Shown piece after piece: positions 51,750 through 61,784 of a stretch of 64,000 nt of DNA. The notes below the pieces were generated by a model. The model was not told where the DNA came from, ran no database searches, and was given only the letters and a program-made list of their open reading frames with translations. How positions within the stretch are numbered: position 1 is the stretch's first letter; every line of letters starts with the position of its first letter. The translations under genes were made by a program, and so were the position numbers. This stretch comes from Falsiroseomonas sp. GTDB lineage: Bacteria > Pseudomonadota > Alphaproteobacteria > Acetobacterales > Acetobacteraceae. The stretch is taken from assembly GCF_030695085.1 (NCBI RefSeq), contig NZ_JAUYTS010000056.1, positions 1-64,000 on the forward strand, in the 5' to 3' direction.

Positions 51750-53444
51750 ATGGAAGACAGGACCACGGCCTGGCCGCTGCACAGCGCGCCGCCGCCCGGC
51801 GTGCTCTGGCCGGCGGCGCTGCAGCATATCGGCCTCGGCTCCGTCACCCTGGTCTTCCCGCTGCTGATCGCGGATACCGCCGGGGCGGATGCGGCGACGC
51901 TGTCCTCCTACCTCTCGCTGGCCATGCTGGCGTTGGGGCTGGCCACGCTGCTGCAGGCCTGGGGGCGGCATGGCATCGGCTCCGGCTTCCTGCTGCCCGC
52001 CGTCTTCACCGCCATCTACCTGCCGCCGACCCTGGTGGCGGCACAGCTTGGCGGGCTGGGCGCGGTGGCGGCGATGACGCTGGTGGCCGGCCTTACCCAG
52101 GTGGCGCTGTCCTTCGCCGTGAAACGCCTGCGCCCCTGGCTGCCGACGGAGCTGGTGGGGCTGGTGGTGCTGATGATCGGCGTCACCCTCGGCCTGCTGG
52201 CGCTGCGGCTGATGCTCGGCTACGGGCCGGGGCTGGATCGCGGCACGGATGACCTGCCGGCCACCGCGGTGGCGCTGGCGGTCATCATCGGCATCACCAT
52301 CTGGGGCGGGCCGCGGCTGCGGCCGGTGGCGGTGCTGGCCGGGCTGGTGCTGGGCTTTGCCGCGCATGTGGTGGCGGTGCTGGCGGCGGGCGCGCCGCTG
52401 CTGCCGGTGCCGGTGGTCTGGCAGTTGCCCAGTTGGCCGCTGGCCACGCCCTCCCTCGAATGGACGCTGCTGCCCGGCTTTGCCATGGGCGCGCTGGCCT
52501 GCCTGGTGCGGGTCTGCGGCGATGTGGTGGCCTGCCAGCGGGCCACGGACCCGGAATGGCGGCGGCCGGATTTCGGGCCGATGAAGGCCGGCGCGCTGGC
52601 CGATGGGCTGGGCACCTGCGTCGCCGGCGTGCTCGGCGTGCCGGGCATCAACAGCTACACCGCCAGTGTCGGGCTTTCGATCGCCACCGGGGTTACCGCG
52701 CGGCGGGTCGCGCTGGCGGTGGGCGGGCTGTGGATCGTGCTGGCGCTGGTGCCCGGCTCGGCGGAGGTGGTGCTGGCGGTGCCGCGCGGCGTGCTCGGCG
52801 CTGCGCTGTTCTTCGCCGCCGCCTTCATCGCCGTCACCGGCATGGGCATCGTCACGCAGCGGCTGATGGATGCACGGCGTACGCTGGTGGTCGGCGCCGC
52901 GCTGGTCATCGGCCTGTCCTATGATGCGGCGCCGCAGATCTTCTCGGGCATGCCGGCGGCGGCGCGGCTGCTGGTGTCCTCCTCCCTCGTGCTGGCCATG
53001 GTGGCCGCGCTGCTGCTGGTGGCCGCCTTCCGGATCGGCGCGTCCCGGCAGCGCCAGCTGGTCTGGCAGCCGGAGGAGGGGGAGGCGCCGCTGCGCGACT
53101 TCGCCCACCAATCCGGCGCCGTCTGGGGCGCGCGGGCGGAGGTGGTGTCCCGCGTCGAGGATGCGCTGGAGGAGGTCGCCCATGCCCTGCCCGCGCTGAT
53201 GGCGCCAGGCAGCGCGGCGGAGCTTTCCGCCCGTTTCGACGAATTCAACCTGGATGCGACGCTGCGCTGGTCCGGCATGCCCCTGCTGGCGGCCGCTGGC
53301 CCGCCGCCCAGCCTGGACATGGAAGACGATGCCGCTCTGGCGGCCAGCCTCGCCACCCTGATGCTGCGCCGCGCGGCGGACCGGGTGACTGAGGCGGTGC
53401 TGGCGGATGGCCGGCACGAGCTGCGCCTGCATTACGACCACTGA
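51750..53444 (+). CDS. NCS2-family nucleobase (xanthine/uracil-type) permease with C-terminal domain
   Basis: 564 residues from ATG 51750. The first about 440 residues are the NCS2 carrier: LQHIGLGSVTLVFPLLIA, AVFTAIYLPPTL, the TM8-TM10 region GFAMGALACLVRVCGDVVACQ and GTCVAGVLGVPGINSYTASVGLS, where the usual transport-signature NTTF-like motif is NSYTA. The last 120 residues are soluble: RVEDALEEVAHAL, SARFDEFNLDATLRWSG, and ADRVTEAVLADGRHELRLHYDH, possibly an ATPase-like or sensor domain; a similar tail occurs in some other NCS2 proteins. Substrate unknown; purine is likely. Confidence 0.8.
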   Translation: MEDRTTAWPLHSAPPPGVLWPAALQHIGLGSVTLVFPLLIADTAGADAATLSSYLSLAMLALGLATLLQAWGRHGIGSGFLLPAVFTAIYLPPTLVAAQLGGLGAVAAMTLVAGLTQVALSFAVKRLRPWLPTELVGLVVLMIGVTLGLLALRLMLGYGPGLDRGTDDLPATAVALAVIIGITIWGGPRLRPVAVLAGLVLGFAAHVVAVLAAGAPLLPVPVVWQLPSWPLATPSLEWTLLPGFAMGALACLVRVCGDVVACQRATDPEWRRPDFGPMKAGALADGLGTCVAGVLGVPGINSYTASVGLSIATGVTARRVALAVGGLWIVLALVPGSAEVVLAVPRGVLGAALFFAAAFIAVTGMGIVTQRLMDARRTLVVGAALVIGLSYDAAPQIFSGMPAAARLLVSSSLVLAMVAALLLVAAFRIGASRQRQLVWQPEEGEAPLRDFAHQSGAVWGARAEVVSRVEDALEEVAHALPALMAPGSAAELSARFDEFNLDATLRWSGMPLLAAAGPPPSLDMEDDAALAASLATLMLRRAADRVTEAVLADGRHELRLHYDH

Positions 53445-53456
53445 AGGCCCTGCCGC

Positions 53457-53476
53457 GGATGGTGGCCGCACCATCC
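53457..53476 (+). terminator. Hairpin after the permease gene
   Basis: GGATGGTG-GCCG-CACCATCC, a perfect 8-bp stem 13 bases after the stop. No T-run follows. It lies in a convergent gap with the sugar dehydrogenase gene. Confidence 0.45.
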
Positions 53477-53574
53477 CCAGCAGGGCGGCGCCTTATGGGA
53501 GCGGCGGAATCGGATGACCCGCGGCCGCCATCAGCGGCCGGAGGTCGCGCCTGGCGCCTGAAGGCAAGAAAAGA

Positions 53575-53608
53575 ATACCAATGAGTCGCCGAAGGCGGCG
53601 GTTGGTAT
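53575..53608 (-). terminator. Bipartite hairpin with T-rich tail after the sugar dehydrogenase gene
   Basis: Outer arms ATACCAA/TTGGTAT and an inner CGCC-GAA-GGCG stem. On the minus strand it begins inside the TGA stop and is followed by TCTTTTCTT, so it fits an intrinsic terminator. The ATACCAA heptamer also follows the FkbM stop at 19058. Confidence 0.6.
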
Positions 53609-54738
53609 CACTCCGCCGGCGCCAGCCGCAGGATGCGGCCCTGTGCCTCATCCGTCAGCACCAGCACCGCGCCATCCTGGCCCACCAGCACGTCCCGCAT
53701 GCGGATGCGGCGGTCGAACAGCAGGCGTTCCTCACCGGTCACCCGGTCGCCCTCCGTGCTCAGCCGCACCAGGCCGGGGCTGTTCAGCGCCGCGATGAAC
53801 AGGCTGCGCTGCCAGCCGGGGAAGGCCGCATGGTCATAGAAGGCGATGCCGGAGGGGCTGATCACCGGCGTCCAGACCCGGATCGGGTCCTCCATCCCGG
53901 GCGCCGATTTCTGCTCGCTGATCGTCGTGCCGCTGTAGTTCACGCCATGGGTCACCACTGGCCAGCCGTAATTGGCGCCGGGGCGGATCAGGTTCAGCTC
54001 GTCGCCGCCGCGGGGGCCGTGCTCGGCCTGCCACAGCGTGCCGGTCCAGGGGTTGAAGGCCAGGCTTTGCGGGTTGCGGTGGCCATAGGTGAAGATCTCG
54101 CCGCGTGCGCCGGCGCGATCGGCGAAGGGATTGTCCCGCTGCGGCCGGCCTTCGCGGTCCACCCGCAGCACCTTGCCGGCCAGGTCATCCAGCCGCTGCG
54201 ACCGCATGCGGTCCACATTGCGGTCGCCGGTGGACAGATACAGGCGGCCATCCGGCCCGAAGGCGATGCGGCAGCCATAATGCTGGCGGCCGGAGGATTG
54301 CGGCGGCGTCGCATCCAGCAGCGGCGTCACCGCCTCCAGCGCCGAGGCGTCCGCGGACAGCCGCGCGCGGATCAGCCGCGTCAGCGCGCCGCCCTGGACG
54401 AGCGTGGCGGAGCACAGGAAGATCTCGCGGCTGGTTTCGAAATCCGGGCCGAGCGCCACGTCGAGCAGCCCGCCCTGGCTCGCCGCCTCCACCTGCGGCA
54501 CGCCCTCCACCGGGCGAGAGACGGCGCCATCGCGGCCGACCACGCGCAAGCGGCCGGGGCGTTCCGTCACCAGCAGCCGCCCATCGGGCAGCAGCGCCGC
54601 GCCCCAGGGCCGTTCCAGCCCGGTGGCGAAGGTGGTCAGGCGGAATGTCGCGCGCTCGGAGCGCACGATCTCTCCGTCCTGCGCCAAGGCGGGCAGGGGG
54701 AGGGCGAGGAGGGCCAGGGCCAGGATGCTACGGATCAT
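53608..54738 (-). CDS. PQQ-dependent sugar dehydrogenase (Asd/YliI-like)
   Basis: 376 residues from ATG 54738, where a signal peptide begins (MIRSILALALLALPLPALAQ). Six-bladed propeller typical of soluble aldose dehydrogenases: GLERPWGAALLPDGRLLVTERPG, SQGGLLDVALGPDF, SSGRQHYGCRIAFGPDGRLYLSTGDR, TYGHRNPQSLAFNPWTGTLWQAEHGPRGGDELN and PGANYGWPVVTHG. It oxidises aldoses in the periplasm with PQQ and Ca2+. Acetic-acid bacteria and relatives are rich in such enzymes. No pqq synthesis genes are in the window. Confidence 0.9.
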   Translation of the reverse strand: MIRSILALALLALPLPALAQDGEIVRSERATFRLTTFATGLERPWGAALLPDGRLLVTERPGRLRVVGRDGAVSRPVEGVPQVEAASQGGLLDVALGPDFETSREIFLCSATLVQGGALTRLIRARLSADASALEAVTPLLDATPPQSSGRQHYGCRIAFGPDGRLYLSTGDRNVDRMRSQRLDDLAGKVLRVDREGRPQRDNPFADRAGARGEIFTYGHRNPQSLAFNPWTGTLWQAEHGPRGGDELNLIRPGANYGWPVVTHGVNYSGTTISEQKSAPGMEDPIRVWTPVISPSGIAFYDHAAFPGWQRSLFIAALNSPGLVRLSTEGDRVTGEERLLFDRRIRMRDVLVGQDGAVLVLTDEAQGRILRLAPAE

Positions 54739-54819
54739 GGCGCGGATGTAAGGCGGCGCCGGGCCTGTGCCAGCGCCGCCCCCGTTCACGCCCGCATCAG
54801 GGGCGCGGAAACGACGCCC

Positions 54820-55149
54820 TCAGGCCAGCTTGCCGGCCACCCAATCCTTCAGCGCGCTTTTCGGCAGGGCGCCGACCTTGGTGTCCACCGGCTTGCCGTC
54901 CTTGAACAGGATCATGGTGGGGATGCCGCGCACCGAATACTCGTTCGGCGTCATCGGGTTGTCGTCGATATTGACCTTCGCGATGGTCAGCTTGCCGGCA
55001 TATTCCTGGGCGATCTCGTCCAGGATCGGCGCCACCATGCGGCAGGGGCCGCACCATTCGGCCCAGAAATCGACCAGCACGGGACCGGAAGCCTCCAGCA
55101 CATCCTGCTTGAAGCTGTCATCGGTCACGGCCTTGGTGAATTCGCTCAT
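54820..55149 (-). CDS. trxA: Thioredoxin
   Basis: 109 residues, standard length. Active site [10 protein letters not shown], cis-Pro strand GIPTMILF and the usual start [28 protein letters not shown]. It reduces protein disulfides in the cytoplasm. Preceded by GGAGAG. Downstream of addA in the alphaproteobacterial addBA-trxA order, about 100 bases apart. Confidence 0.97.
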   Translation of the reverse strand: MSEFTKAVTDDSFKQDVLEASGPVLVDFWAEWCGPCRMVAPILDEIAQEYAGKLTIAKVNIDDNPMTPNEYSVRGIPTMILFKDGKPVDTKVGALPKSALKDWVAGKLA

Positions 55150-55253
55150 CGGGACTCTCCGGGCGCCTGGCGGGGGGCTGGCGCTTTGAAGGCAAGATCG
55201 TGGCGGTCCTGGCCCCGGTCAAGCAAGCGACATCTTGCGGCAGAGGCGGGCGG

Positions 55254-58200
55254 TCATGCGCCGGGCGCATGCGCGTCCAGCAACCCTTCCGGAAGTGGCA
55301 TGAGGCGCGCGCCAAAGGTCCAGACCAGCGCGCAATCCACGCGCTTGCCGGGAAAGGCCAGGCGCAGCACGGCGCGGTAGGCGGCCATCTGGCGGAGATT
55401 CAGTGCCGGCACGCCGGAGACCTCCCGCGGTGGCGGCCGGTTGGTCTTGTAGTCGAGCACGAGCACGCGATCCGCCGTCACCAGCAGCCGGTCCACCTGC
55501 CCGCTGACCAGCCTGCTGCCCACCTGGCCGGCGATGGGGGCCTCCGCCAGGCTGTCCGGGCCGAAGGCGGCGGCGAAATCGGGCGCGGTCAGCAGCGCCA
55601 TCACCTCCGCCAGTGTCGCCGCCTGCTCGGCCTCCGGCAGCCCCTGGCCGCGCCGGGCGAGGAAGCTGCGCGCGGCGGCCTCCCGCTCCGCCGGGGGGCG
55701 GTCGGGCAGGTGCTGCAGCAGGGCGTGCACCAGCCGGCCGCGCCGGAAGCGCTGGCCGCCGGGGTCGGCGGCGCCATGCGGGGCGGCGGCGGGGCTGTCA
55801 TTCTCACCGGGGATGGCGGAGGGGGCGAGCGCATCCACCGTGGCTTCCGGCGGCGCCGGGCGGCGTGCCCAGCCCGGCAGGTCCGCGGGACCAGCGGGCG
55901 GCTTGTCCCGTCCATCAGGCACCGGCAGGGCTTCCTGCGGGCTGTCCAGCCGGCGCAGCGTGGTGGCGGCGAAGCCGAAGCCGGGCGCAGTCTCCATCGG
56001 CGCCTCGGCCGCGCCAATTCGGGAAAATCCCTGGGCGATCAGGTCGTACCAGCAGGATTCGGGAAAATCCCGCGCCTTCGGCCGCTTGCGCTGCCAGCCA
56101 CACACCAGCAGCCGGTCCTCCGCGCGGGTCAGCGCGACATACAGAAGCCGATGTTCCTCCGCCGCCCGCGCCGCCTTTTCCCGCGCCAGCAGATCGGTGA
56201 AGGCCGGGGCGTGGTGGTCCTTGTTGGGCGCCCAGAGCGGCAGGGGCGGGGCATCCTGCTCCAGCACCCAGCGCACCTCCGTGCTGTCCCGCCCGCCGGC
56301 CACCGTATCCGGCAGGATCACCACCGGCGCCTGCAGGCCCTTGGCGCCGTGCACCGTCATGATGCGCACGGCATCGCCGGCGGCTTCCTGGTCCCGCTTC
56401 ACCTCCGCCCCGCCACGGCGCAGCCAATCGACGAAGCCTTGCAGGCTGGGCGGGTGGCGGCTGCCATGGTCGAGCGCGGCGTTGAGGAATTCATCCACCG
56501 GATCGGCCGCATCCGGCCCCAGCCGTGCCAGCAGCTTGGCGCGGCCGCGATGCTCGCCGAGGATTTCCGCGAACAGCGCATGCGGCGTGACCACATCGGC
56601 GCGGGACATCAGCCCGGCGAGGAAATCCGCCGCCCGCCCCTCCGGCGTCGCCTGCCCGCGCGCCAGCGCAAGCTGCCGCCACAGGCTGCCCTCCCGCCCC
56701 GCGGCAAGTTGCAGAAGCTGGTCGTCATCCAGCCCGATCAGCGGCGATTTCAGCGCCGCGGCCAGTTGCAGATCATCCTCCGGCAGCAGCAGCGCATCGG
56801 CCAGCGCCAGCAGATCCTGCACCGCGATCTGTTCCACCAGGCGGATGCGGTCGGTGCCGCCGACATTCACGCCGCGTTCCTTCAGCGCGCGCACCAGCCG
56901 CGGCAACAACCCGCCGGAGCGTTTGCGGACCAGCACCAGGATATCACCCGCACGCATGGCGCGGCCGCGGGCCGGAAGCATCTCGCCATTTTCGATCCAG
57001 CTGGCGATGCGCGCGGCCAGCGCCTCGGCCAGCAGCGCATCCGGGCCGGTGGCGCCGGCGGGCGTCTCCGGCACTTCCCAGGGCGGCGGCGGGTCGGTCT
57101 CGGCGCCATCCAGCATCGGCCACAACTCGACGCAGCCGGCTTGGCCGATGCGGTCCGGGCGATGCCGCAGCGTGTCGCCGGGCGCCACCACGCCATCCCG
57201 CGCCGGCCCTTCGGCGAACACAGCATCCGCCAGCGCCAGTACCGGCGCGGTGGAGCGGAAGGAGACCTGCAGCTGCACATCGCGCAGCCTGTCCCCCAAC
57301 GCCTGCAACCGCCCGGCGAAATGCTGCTGCCACCGGGCGAAGCCGGCCGAATCGGCGCCCTGGAAGGCGTAGATGGATTGCTTCACGTCGCCCACGGCGA
57401 AGATCGTGCGCGGCGTGCCATCCCGTCTTTCGGCGCCGGCGCCTGCAAAAAATTCCTCGGTCAGCGCGGCGGCGATGCCCCATTGCGCCGGGTTGCTGTC
57501 CTGCGCCTCGTCCAGCAGCAGATGGTCCAGCCCGCCATCCAGCTTGAACAGCACCCAGGCGCTGCCCGGGTCGCGCAGCACCTGCCGCGCGGCGAGGATC
57601 AGGTCGTCGTAATCCAGCAGCCCGCGCGCCTTCTTCCGCGCGCGGTACCCTTCCAGCACCGGGGCGCCGAGGCTGAGCAGCGCGCGCGTCGCCGCCAGCA
57701 AGCGGCTGGCCCGCCGGCTGCCTTCCACCGCCGCCACGCGCTCGCCTTCGCGGCGCAGGATCTCGGCGCATTCCGCCTGGCGCGGGCCGACATCCTTGGT
57801 GGCCATGCGGGCGCGCGGCGTGCCCTCCTGCGTCAGCAGGATATCCGCCCATTCGGCCCAGCGCGCGGCGCGCTGGGCGGGGGGCAGTTCCAGCCAGGCC
57901 AGCAGCCGGTCGCCGCGCTTGCGGTCATTCTCGTTGCGGCTGCCCTGCAGCAGCCGTGCGGCGATCAGCGCCTGGTCGTCCACCGCCTGCGCGCCGGCGG
58001 CGACCAGCGCGTCCTCCCCGGCGCCATCCGGCAGGCTGAGATGGCAGCCGATGGCGTGGCACAGCGCCTCCAGCGACCCCGTCTCGCGCAGCGCCGTGCC
58101 GAGCCTTTCGCGGTCCCGGTCGAGCGCGCGCACCAGGTTCGAGAAGGAATCGGGCGGCACCAGGCTGGCGAGGGCCTCCAGCGCCGGGGCCTGGGCGGGG

Positions 58201-58712
58201 CTGACCAGCACCGCCTCCCGCGCCTCGGCCAGCAGGGCGGCCGCATCCGCTTCCTCCACCACGCCGAATTGGGGGGCGAGGCCGGCTTCCAGCGGGAAGG
58301 CACGCAGCAGGGACTGGCAGAAGGCGTGGATGGTGCTGATCCGCATGCCACCCGGCAGGTCCAGCACGCGGGCGAACAACCCGCGCGCCGCATCCAGGTC
58401 CCGCCGGTCCGGCGCCCGCCCCAGCAGCCCCGCCAGCCTTGCGGCGAGCTTCGCCTCCGGCTCCACCGCCCAGCGGCCGAGGTCGCGGGCCAGGCGATGC
58501 GCCATTTCCGCCGCGGCGGCCTTGGTGAAGGTGAGGCACAAGATGGCGCCCGGCCGCGTGCCCGGCGCCAGCAGCAGCCGCAGCACCCGGTCGGTCAGCA
58601 CCTTGGTCTTGCCCGACCCGGCCGAGGCACCGACCCAGGCGGAGGCGGCGGGGTCGGAGGCGCGGGCCTGCTCGAATTCGGCCTCCTGGCGCGGCGAGAG
58701 GGTCAGGCTCAT
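55254..58712 (-). CDS. addA: Double-strand break repair helicase AddA
   Basis: 1152 residues from ATG 58712 (ATGA overlap with addB). UvrD-type helicase: Walker A GASAGSGKT near residue 27-35, LTFTKAAAAEMAHRL, LLLDEAQDSNPAQWG (Walker B), VGDVKQSIYAFQGA, RIMTVHGAKGLQAPVVILPDT, YVALTRAEDRL. The C-terminal PD-(D/E)XK nuclease has VLDYKTNRPPP. With AddB it resects DNA ends for RecA-dependent repair, replacing RecBCD. Confidence 0.96.
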   Translation of the reverse strand: MSLTLSPRQEAEFEQARASDPAASAWVGASAGSGKTKVLTDRVLRLLLAPGTRPGAILCLTFTKAAAAEMAHRLARDLGRWAVEPEAKLAARLAGLLGRAPDRRDLDAARGLFARVLDLPGGMRISTIHAFCQSLLRAFPLEAGLAPQFGVVEEADAAALLAEAREAVLVSPAQAPALEALASLVPPDSFSNLVRALDRDRERLGTALRETGSLEALCHAIGCHLSLPDGAGEDALVAAGAQAVDDQALIAARLLQGSRNENDRKRGDRLLAWLELPPAQRAARWAEWADILLTQEGTPRARMATKDVGPRQAECAEILRREGERVAAVEGSRRASRLLAATRALLSLGAPVLEGYRARKKARGLLDYDDLILAARQVLRDPGSAWVLFKLDGGLDHLLLDEAQDSNPAQWGIAAALTEEFFAGAGAERRDGTPRTIFAVGDVKQSIYAFQGADSAGFARWQQHFAGRLQALGDRLRDVQLQVSFRSTAPVLALADAVFAEGPARDGVVAPGDTLRHRPDRIGQAGCVELWPMLDGAETDPPPPWEVPETPAGATGPDALLAEALAARIASWIENGEMLPARGRAMRAGDILVLVRKRSGGLLPRLVRALKERGVNVGGTDRIRLVEQIAVQDLLALADALLLPEDDLQLAAALKSPLIGLDDDQLLQLAAGREGSLWRQLALARGQATPEGRAADFLAGLMSRADVVTPHALFAEILGEHRGRAKLLARLGPDAADPVDEFLNAALDHGSRHPPSLQGFVDWLRRGGAEVKRDQEAAGDAVRIMTVHGAKGLQAPVVILPDTVAGGRDSTEVRWVLEQDAPPLPLWAPNKDHHAPAFTDLLAREKAARAAEEHRLLYVALTRAEDRLLVCGWQRKRPKARDFPESCWYDLIAQGFSRIGAAEAPMETAPGFGFAATTLRRLDSPQEALPVPDGRDKPPAGPADLPGWARRPAPPEATVDALAPSAIPGENDSPAAAPHGAADPGGQRFRRGRLVHALLQHLPDRPPAEREAAARSFLARRGQGLPEAEQAATLAEVMALLTAPDFAAAFGPDSLAEAPIAGQVGSRLVSGQVDRLLVTADRVLVLDYKTNRPPPREVSGVPALNLRQMAAYRAVLRLAFPGKRVDCALVWTFGARLMPLPEGLLDAHAPGA

Positions 58713-61700
58713 TCGTCGCCCTCCGCATCCGCCCATTCCGCGACGCGGGAGAGATGGTCGTAGTCACCGCCCCGCGTCTTGCGGCCCGGATGCGGCCGGG
58801 CGGTGAAGGCGGCGTCGCCGAGCAGGAATTTGTCGACCAGCGCGCCGAGGCGTTCCATCGCCGTGTCGGCCAGCTCCGCGACATCCTCGGGCTCGGAGAA
58901 CATCTGCTTCTCCTCCCCCGCCGTCTCGCCGCCCGAGAGCTTCCAATAGGTCAGCACCCGCACCGCGGCGCCGGGCACGCCGGTGAAGGCGCCCGCCGCG
59001 GCCATGGCGGCTTCCAGCGGCAATTGCGGGGCGCGGCCATCCTGCAATTCATCCGGCCGGGGCAGGGTGCCGGTCTTGTAGTCGAGGATCGCGAGGCTGC
59101 CATCGCCCAGCCGGTCGATCCGGTCGGCGCGGGCCTTCAGCCGCACGGTGCCGCGAGTGCGCCGCAGGTCGAGCAGCCCGGCGGTCTCCGTCCAGCTTTC
59201 GGCGATGCCGCCACCCTGCCGCCGCTCCGCCTCCAGCCCCACCACGAAGGCGCCGATACGGGCGAGCCGCGGCCGCCAGAAGGCCGCCAGCGAGGGCCGC
59301 GGACCCTGCGCCGCCAGCGCCGCGACGGCAGCCCGGCCCCATTCCTCCAGCGCCGCCGCCTCCCCCGGCCAGCCACCCGGCGCATGGCTGATGGCGTTCA
59401 CGAAGCCGGACAGCGCGGCGTGGACGATGATACCGTAATCCAGCGCGCCGACATCGGCATCCAGCGGGTCCAGCCTGCGCAGCCGCAGGATGCGCTTGGC
59501 GTGAAAGGCGTAGGGGTCGGCCAGCAGGTCCGCCACCTCCGTCACCGAAATCTCGCGCGGCCGCTGCGCCAGGGTGGGCCGGGGCGCGGGGCGGGCGACG
59601 GGGGTGACGCGATCCGGCACGTCCAGCGCGGCGGCCATCCGCGCCGCCTCGCTGCCGGGCAGCACCAGGCCCTGGCCGGACAGGAAGGTTTCCAGCCGGG
59701 TCAGCCAGCGCGCCGGCACGGTGGGCGACCCGCCACGCCGGGCGGCCCGCGACAGCACGGCCTCGGGCGCCGCGCAGGCGAACAGGAAAAAATCCATGCA
59801 GACGCGGCCGATGCGCGCCTCCGGCTCCGGCAGGCCGAATTGCGCGCGCATCGGCCGGCTCATCCAGGGGCCGGGGTCGGTGGCGAGCGGCCAGACCCCC
59901 TCATCCAGCGCGCCGAGCACCACGCGGTCGAAGGACAGCAGCCGCGCTTCCAGCAGGCCGAGGATTTCGACGCGCGGATGCGCCGCGCCGTGCTGGCGGA
60001 CGATGTAGGTGGCCACCCCCTCCAGGCTCGCCTCGAACAGCGCCGGCCACAGCGCCGGGTCCATCGGCGGCAGGTGCTTCAGGGCGGGGCCGAGATCGGC
60101 CATGTGGCCGGCCAGCACCTCGCCCTCCTGCGCCGCATAAAGCCGCAGCCCGCCCGGTTCGTGCGGGGTGGCGGCCAGCGCCTCGGCGGCGGAGAGATGC
60201 GCCTCCAGCAGATCCGCCGGGGGCCGCGCCGCGCCATGGGCGATGCTGAAATCACCCAGCGCGCCGGCCAGCGCCGCATGCAGCGCCAGCAAGGGCGGCT
60301 TGCGGTCATCATCGGGCAGCGCCGCGATCGCCTCGCCCAGCCCTTGCAGCCCGCCGAGCGGCCGCGGCCCGCGCAGCACGCGGCGTTCCAGCAGCCGCAC
60401 GGCATCGAGGAACGCCGCCCGGTCCATCCCCGCCGCCGCCAGCGGATGTTTTGCCAATGCCAGCAGCGGGACGGGGGCGAAATCCTCGGCGACGGTGCGG
60501 GCCAGCAGGCGGAGGAACACGCCCGTCGGCGTTTGTCCGAGTGGCTGGCCGGCGCTGTCATCGGCGCGGATGCCGTGGCGCACCAGCTCTGCCGAGACAC
60601 GGCGGGCGAGGTCACGGTCCGGTGTCACCAGGGCGGCGCGGGCGCCTTGCGTCTCCAGCGCCTCGCGCAGCAACAGGGCGATGGCGGCGGCCTCGGTCTG
60701 CGCCTCCGGCGCCGCGACCAGGCGCAGGCCGGCGAGGCCCGGTGCCCAGGTCTCGGGTGCGGGCACGGTCCAGGGCTGCATCCCCTCCGGCGGGCGCAGC
60801 GCCATTTCCAGCAGGGCGACGCGGGCGGCGGGGACGGTGGCAGCGGATTCGGCACAGCCATGCCAGCGCCGCACCTGGCGCGGCTCGGCGCCCATGGCGT
60901 GCAGCAGCCGGCCCTGGCTGCAGAAGGGGTGGGTGGGGCTGTCGCAGATCGAATCCCAGATCGCGGCCAGCTCCGCCCGGTCCAGCCCATGCAGCAGCAC
61001 CGCGCCCTGCGGCAGCCCGGCCAGCACGCGCAGCAACTCCACCGCCGCCGGGATGGTGCCGCCGATGCCGATGCCGGCGGCGATCACCGGATGCGCCGGC
61101 GGCTTCTCCTGCCACGCCTTGGTCTGCTCGCGCAGCGCCAGCACGCGGCGCAGGCCGATATCCAGCAGGCCCTGTTCTTCCAGCCAGCCGGCCCAGGCGG
61201 TGGCGACGCCGCGCAGGAAGGTGGTGGTGATCTGCCAATGGGTGGCCTGCGATTCCGGCACCAGCTTTTCCAGCCGGCCGAGCCAGGTCTCGGTGAATTC
61301 GCCGGGCGTGCCGGTGGCGAGCAGCGCGGTATCCGGCTCCTCCAGCGCGATCTCGTCGAAGATCCGCGCCAGTTCGGCGGCCAGCGACCAGGCCTGTTCC
61401 GGCGTGCCGGGGCCGCCATGGCGGGGCGGCAGGCGGATCACCAGGCTGGTCAGCACCGCCTGCCGGGTCAGCGCCGGCACCGCGGGCGGCAGGTCCAGCA
61501 AGGTCGGCAGCGCCAGCTCATCCGCGTCTTCGGTGGACAGGCCCGCCAGCGCCCGCATCCGCGGCAGCAGCAGTGCGCGGCCCTCCGCCCGGGCCAGGAA
61601 GGCATCGCGCAGCCCACGCGCCGAACGCCGCGTCGGCAGCAGGATGGTGGCGCGGGACAGCGCCTCCGCCGGCTGGTCGCGGAAATCCGCGAGCACCCCG

Positions 61701-61753
61701 GCGGCGAGGCAATCCAGGAAGGGCAGCTCGGCCGGGATATCGAAGAGATTCAT
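58709..61753 (-). CDS. addB: Double-strand break repair protein AddB
   Basis: 1014 residues. N-terminal inactive helicase-like region beginning LLPTRRSARGLRDAFL, and a C-terminal Cas4/RecB-type nuclease domain with RADRIDRLGDGSLAILDYKTG (catalytic Asp and Lys). The alphaproteobacterial AddB start has FDIPAELPFLDCLAAGVL, as here. Partner of AddA, whose start overlaps this stop. The murU gene is 31 bases upstream, so the whole tsaE-to-trxA run is likely one transcription unit. Confidence 0.94.
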   Translation of the reverse strand: MNLFDIPAELPFLDCLAAGVLADFRDQPAEALSRATILLPTRRSARGLRDAFLARAEGRALLLPRMRALAGLSTEDADELALPTLLDLPPAVPALTRQAVLTSLVIRLPPRHGGPGTPEQAWSLAAELARIFDEIALEEPDTALLATGTPGEFTETWLGRLEKLVPESQATHWQITTTFLRGVATAWAGWLEEQGLLDIGLRRVLALREQTKAWQEKPPAHPVIAAGIGIGGTIPAAVELLRVLAGLPQGAVLLHGLDRAELAAIWDSICDSPTHPFCSQGRLLHAMGAEPRQVRRWHGCAESAATVPAARVALLEMALRPPEGMQPWTVPAPETWAPGLAGLRLVAAPEAQTEAAAIALLLREALETQGARAALVTPDRDLARRVSAELVRHGIRADDSAGQPLGQTPTGVFLRLLARTVAEDFAPVPLLALAKHPLAAAGMDRAAFLDAVRLLERRVLRGPRPLGGLQGLGEAIAALPDDDRKPPLLALHAALAGALGDFSIAHGAARPPADLLEAHLSAAEALAATPHEPGGLRLYAAQEGEVLAGHMADLGPALKHLPPMDPALWPALFEASLEGVATYIVRQHGAAHPRVEILGLLEARLLSFDRVVLGALDEGVWPLATDPGPWMSRPMRAQFGLPEPEARIGRVCMDFFLFACAAPEAVLSRAARRGGSPTVPARWLTRLETFLSGQGLVLPGSEAARMAAALDVPDRVTPVARPAPRPTLAQRPREISVTEVADLLADPYAFHAKRILRLRRLDPLDADVGALDYGIIVHAALSGFVNAISHAPGGWPGEAAALEEWGRAAVAALAAQGPRPSLAAFWRPRLARIGAFVVGLEAERRQGGGIAESWTETAGLLDLRRTRGTVRLKARADRIDRLGDGSLAILDYKTGTLPRPDELQDGRAPQLPLEAAMAAAGAFTGVPGAAVRVLTYWKLSGGETAGEEKQMFSEPEDVAELADTAMERLGALVDKFLLGDAAFTARPHPGRKTRGGDYDHLSRVAEWADAEGDE

Positions 61754-61784
61754 GTTCCGTTCCAGGCTAGCAGCCCGCCGCGCC

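Noticed and set aside
55200..58763. 1187-codon open frame opposite addA
   Set aside because: Same kind of antisense shadow; addA has complete helicase and nuclease motifs on the other strand.
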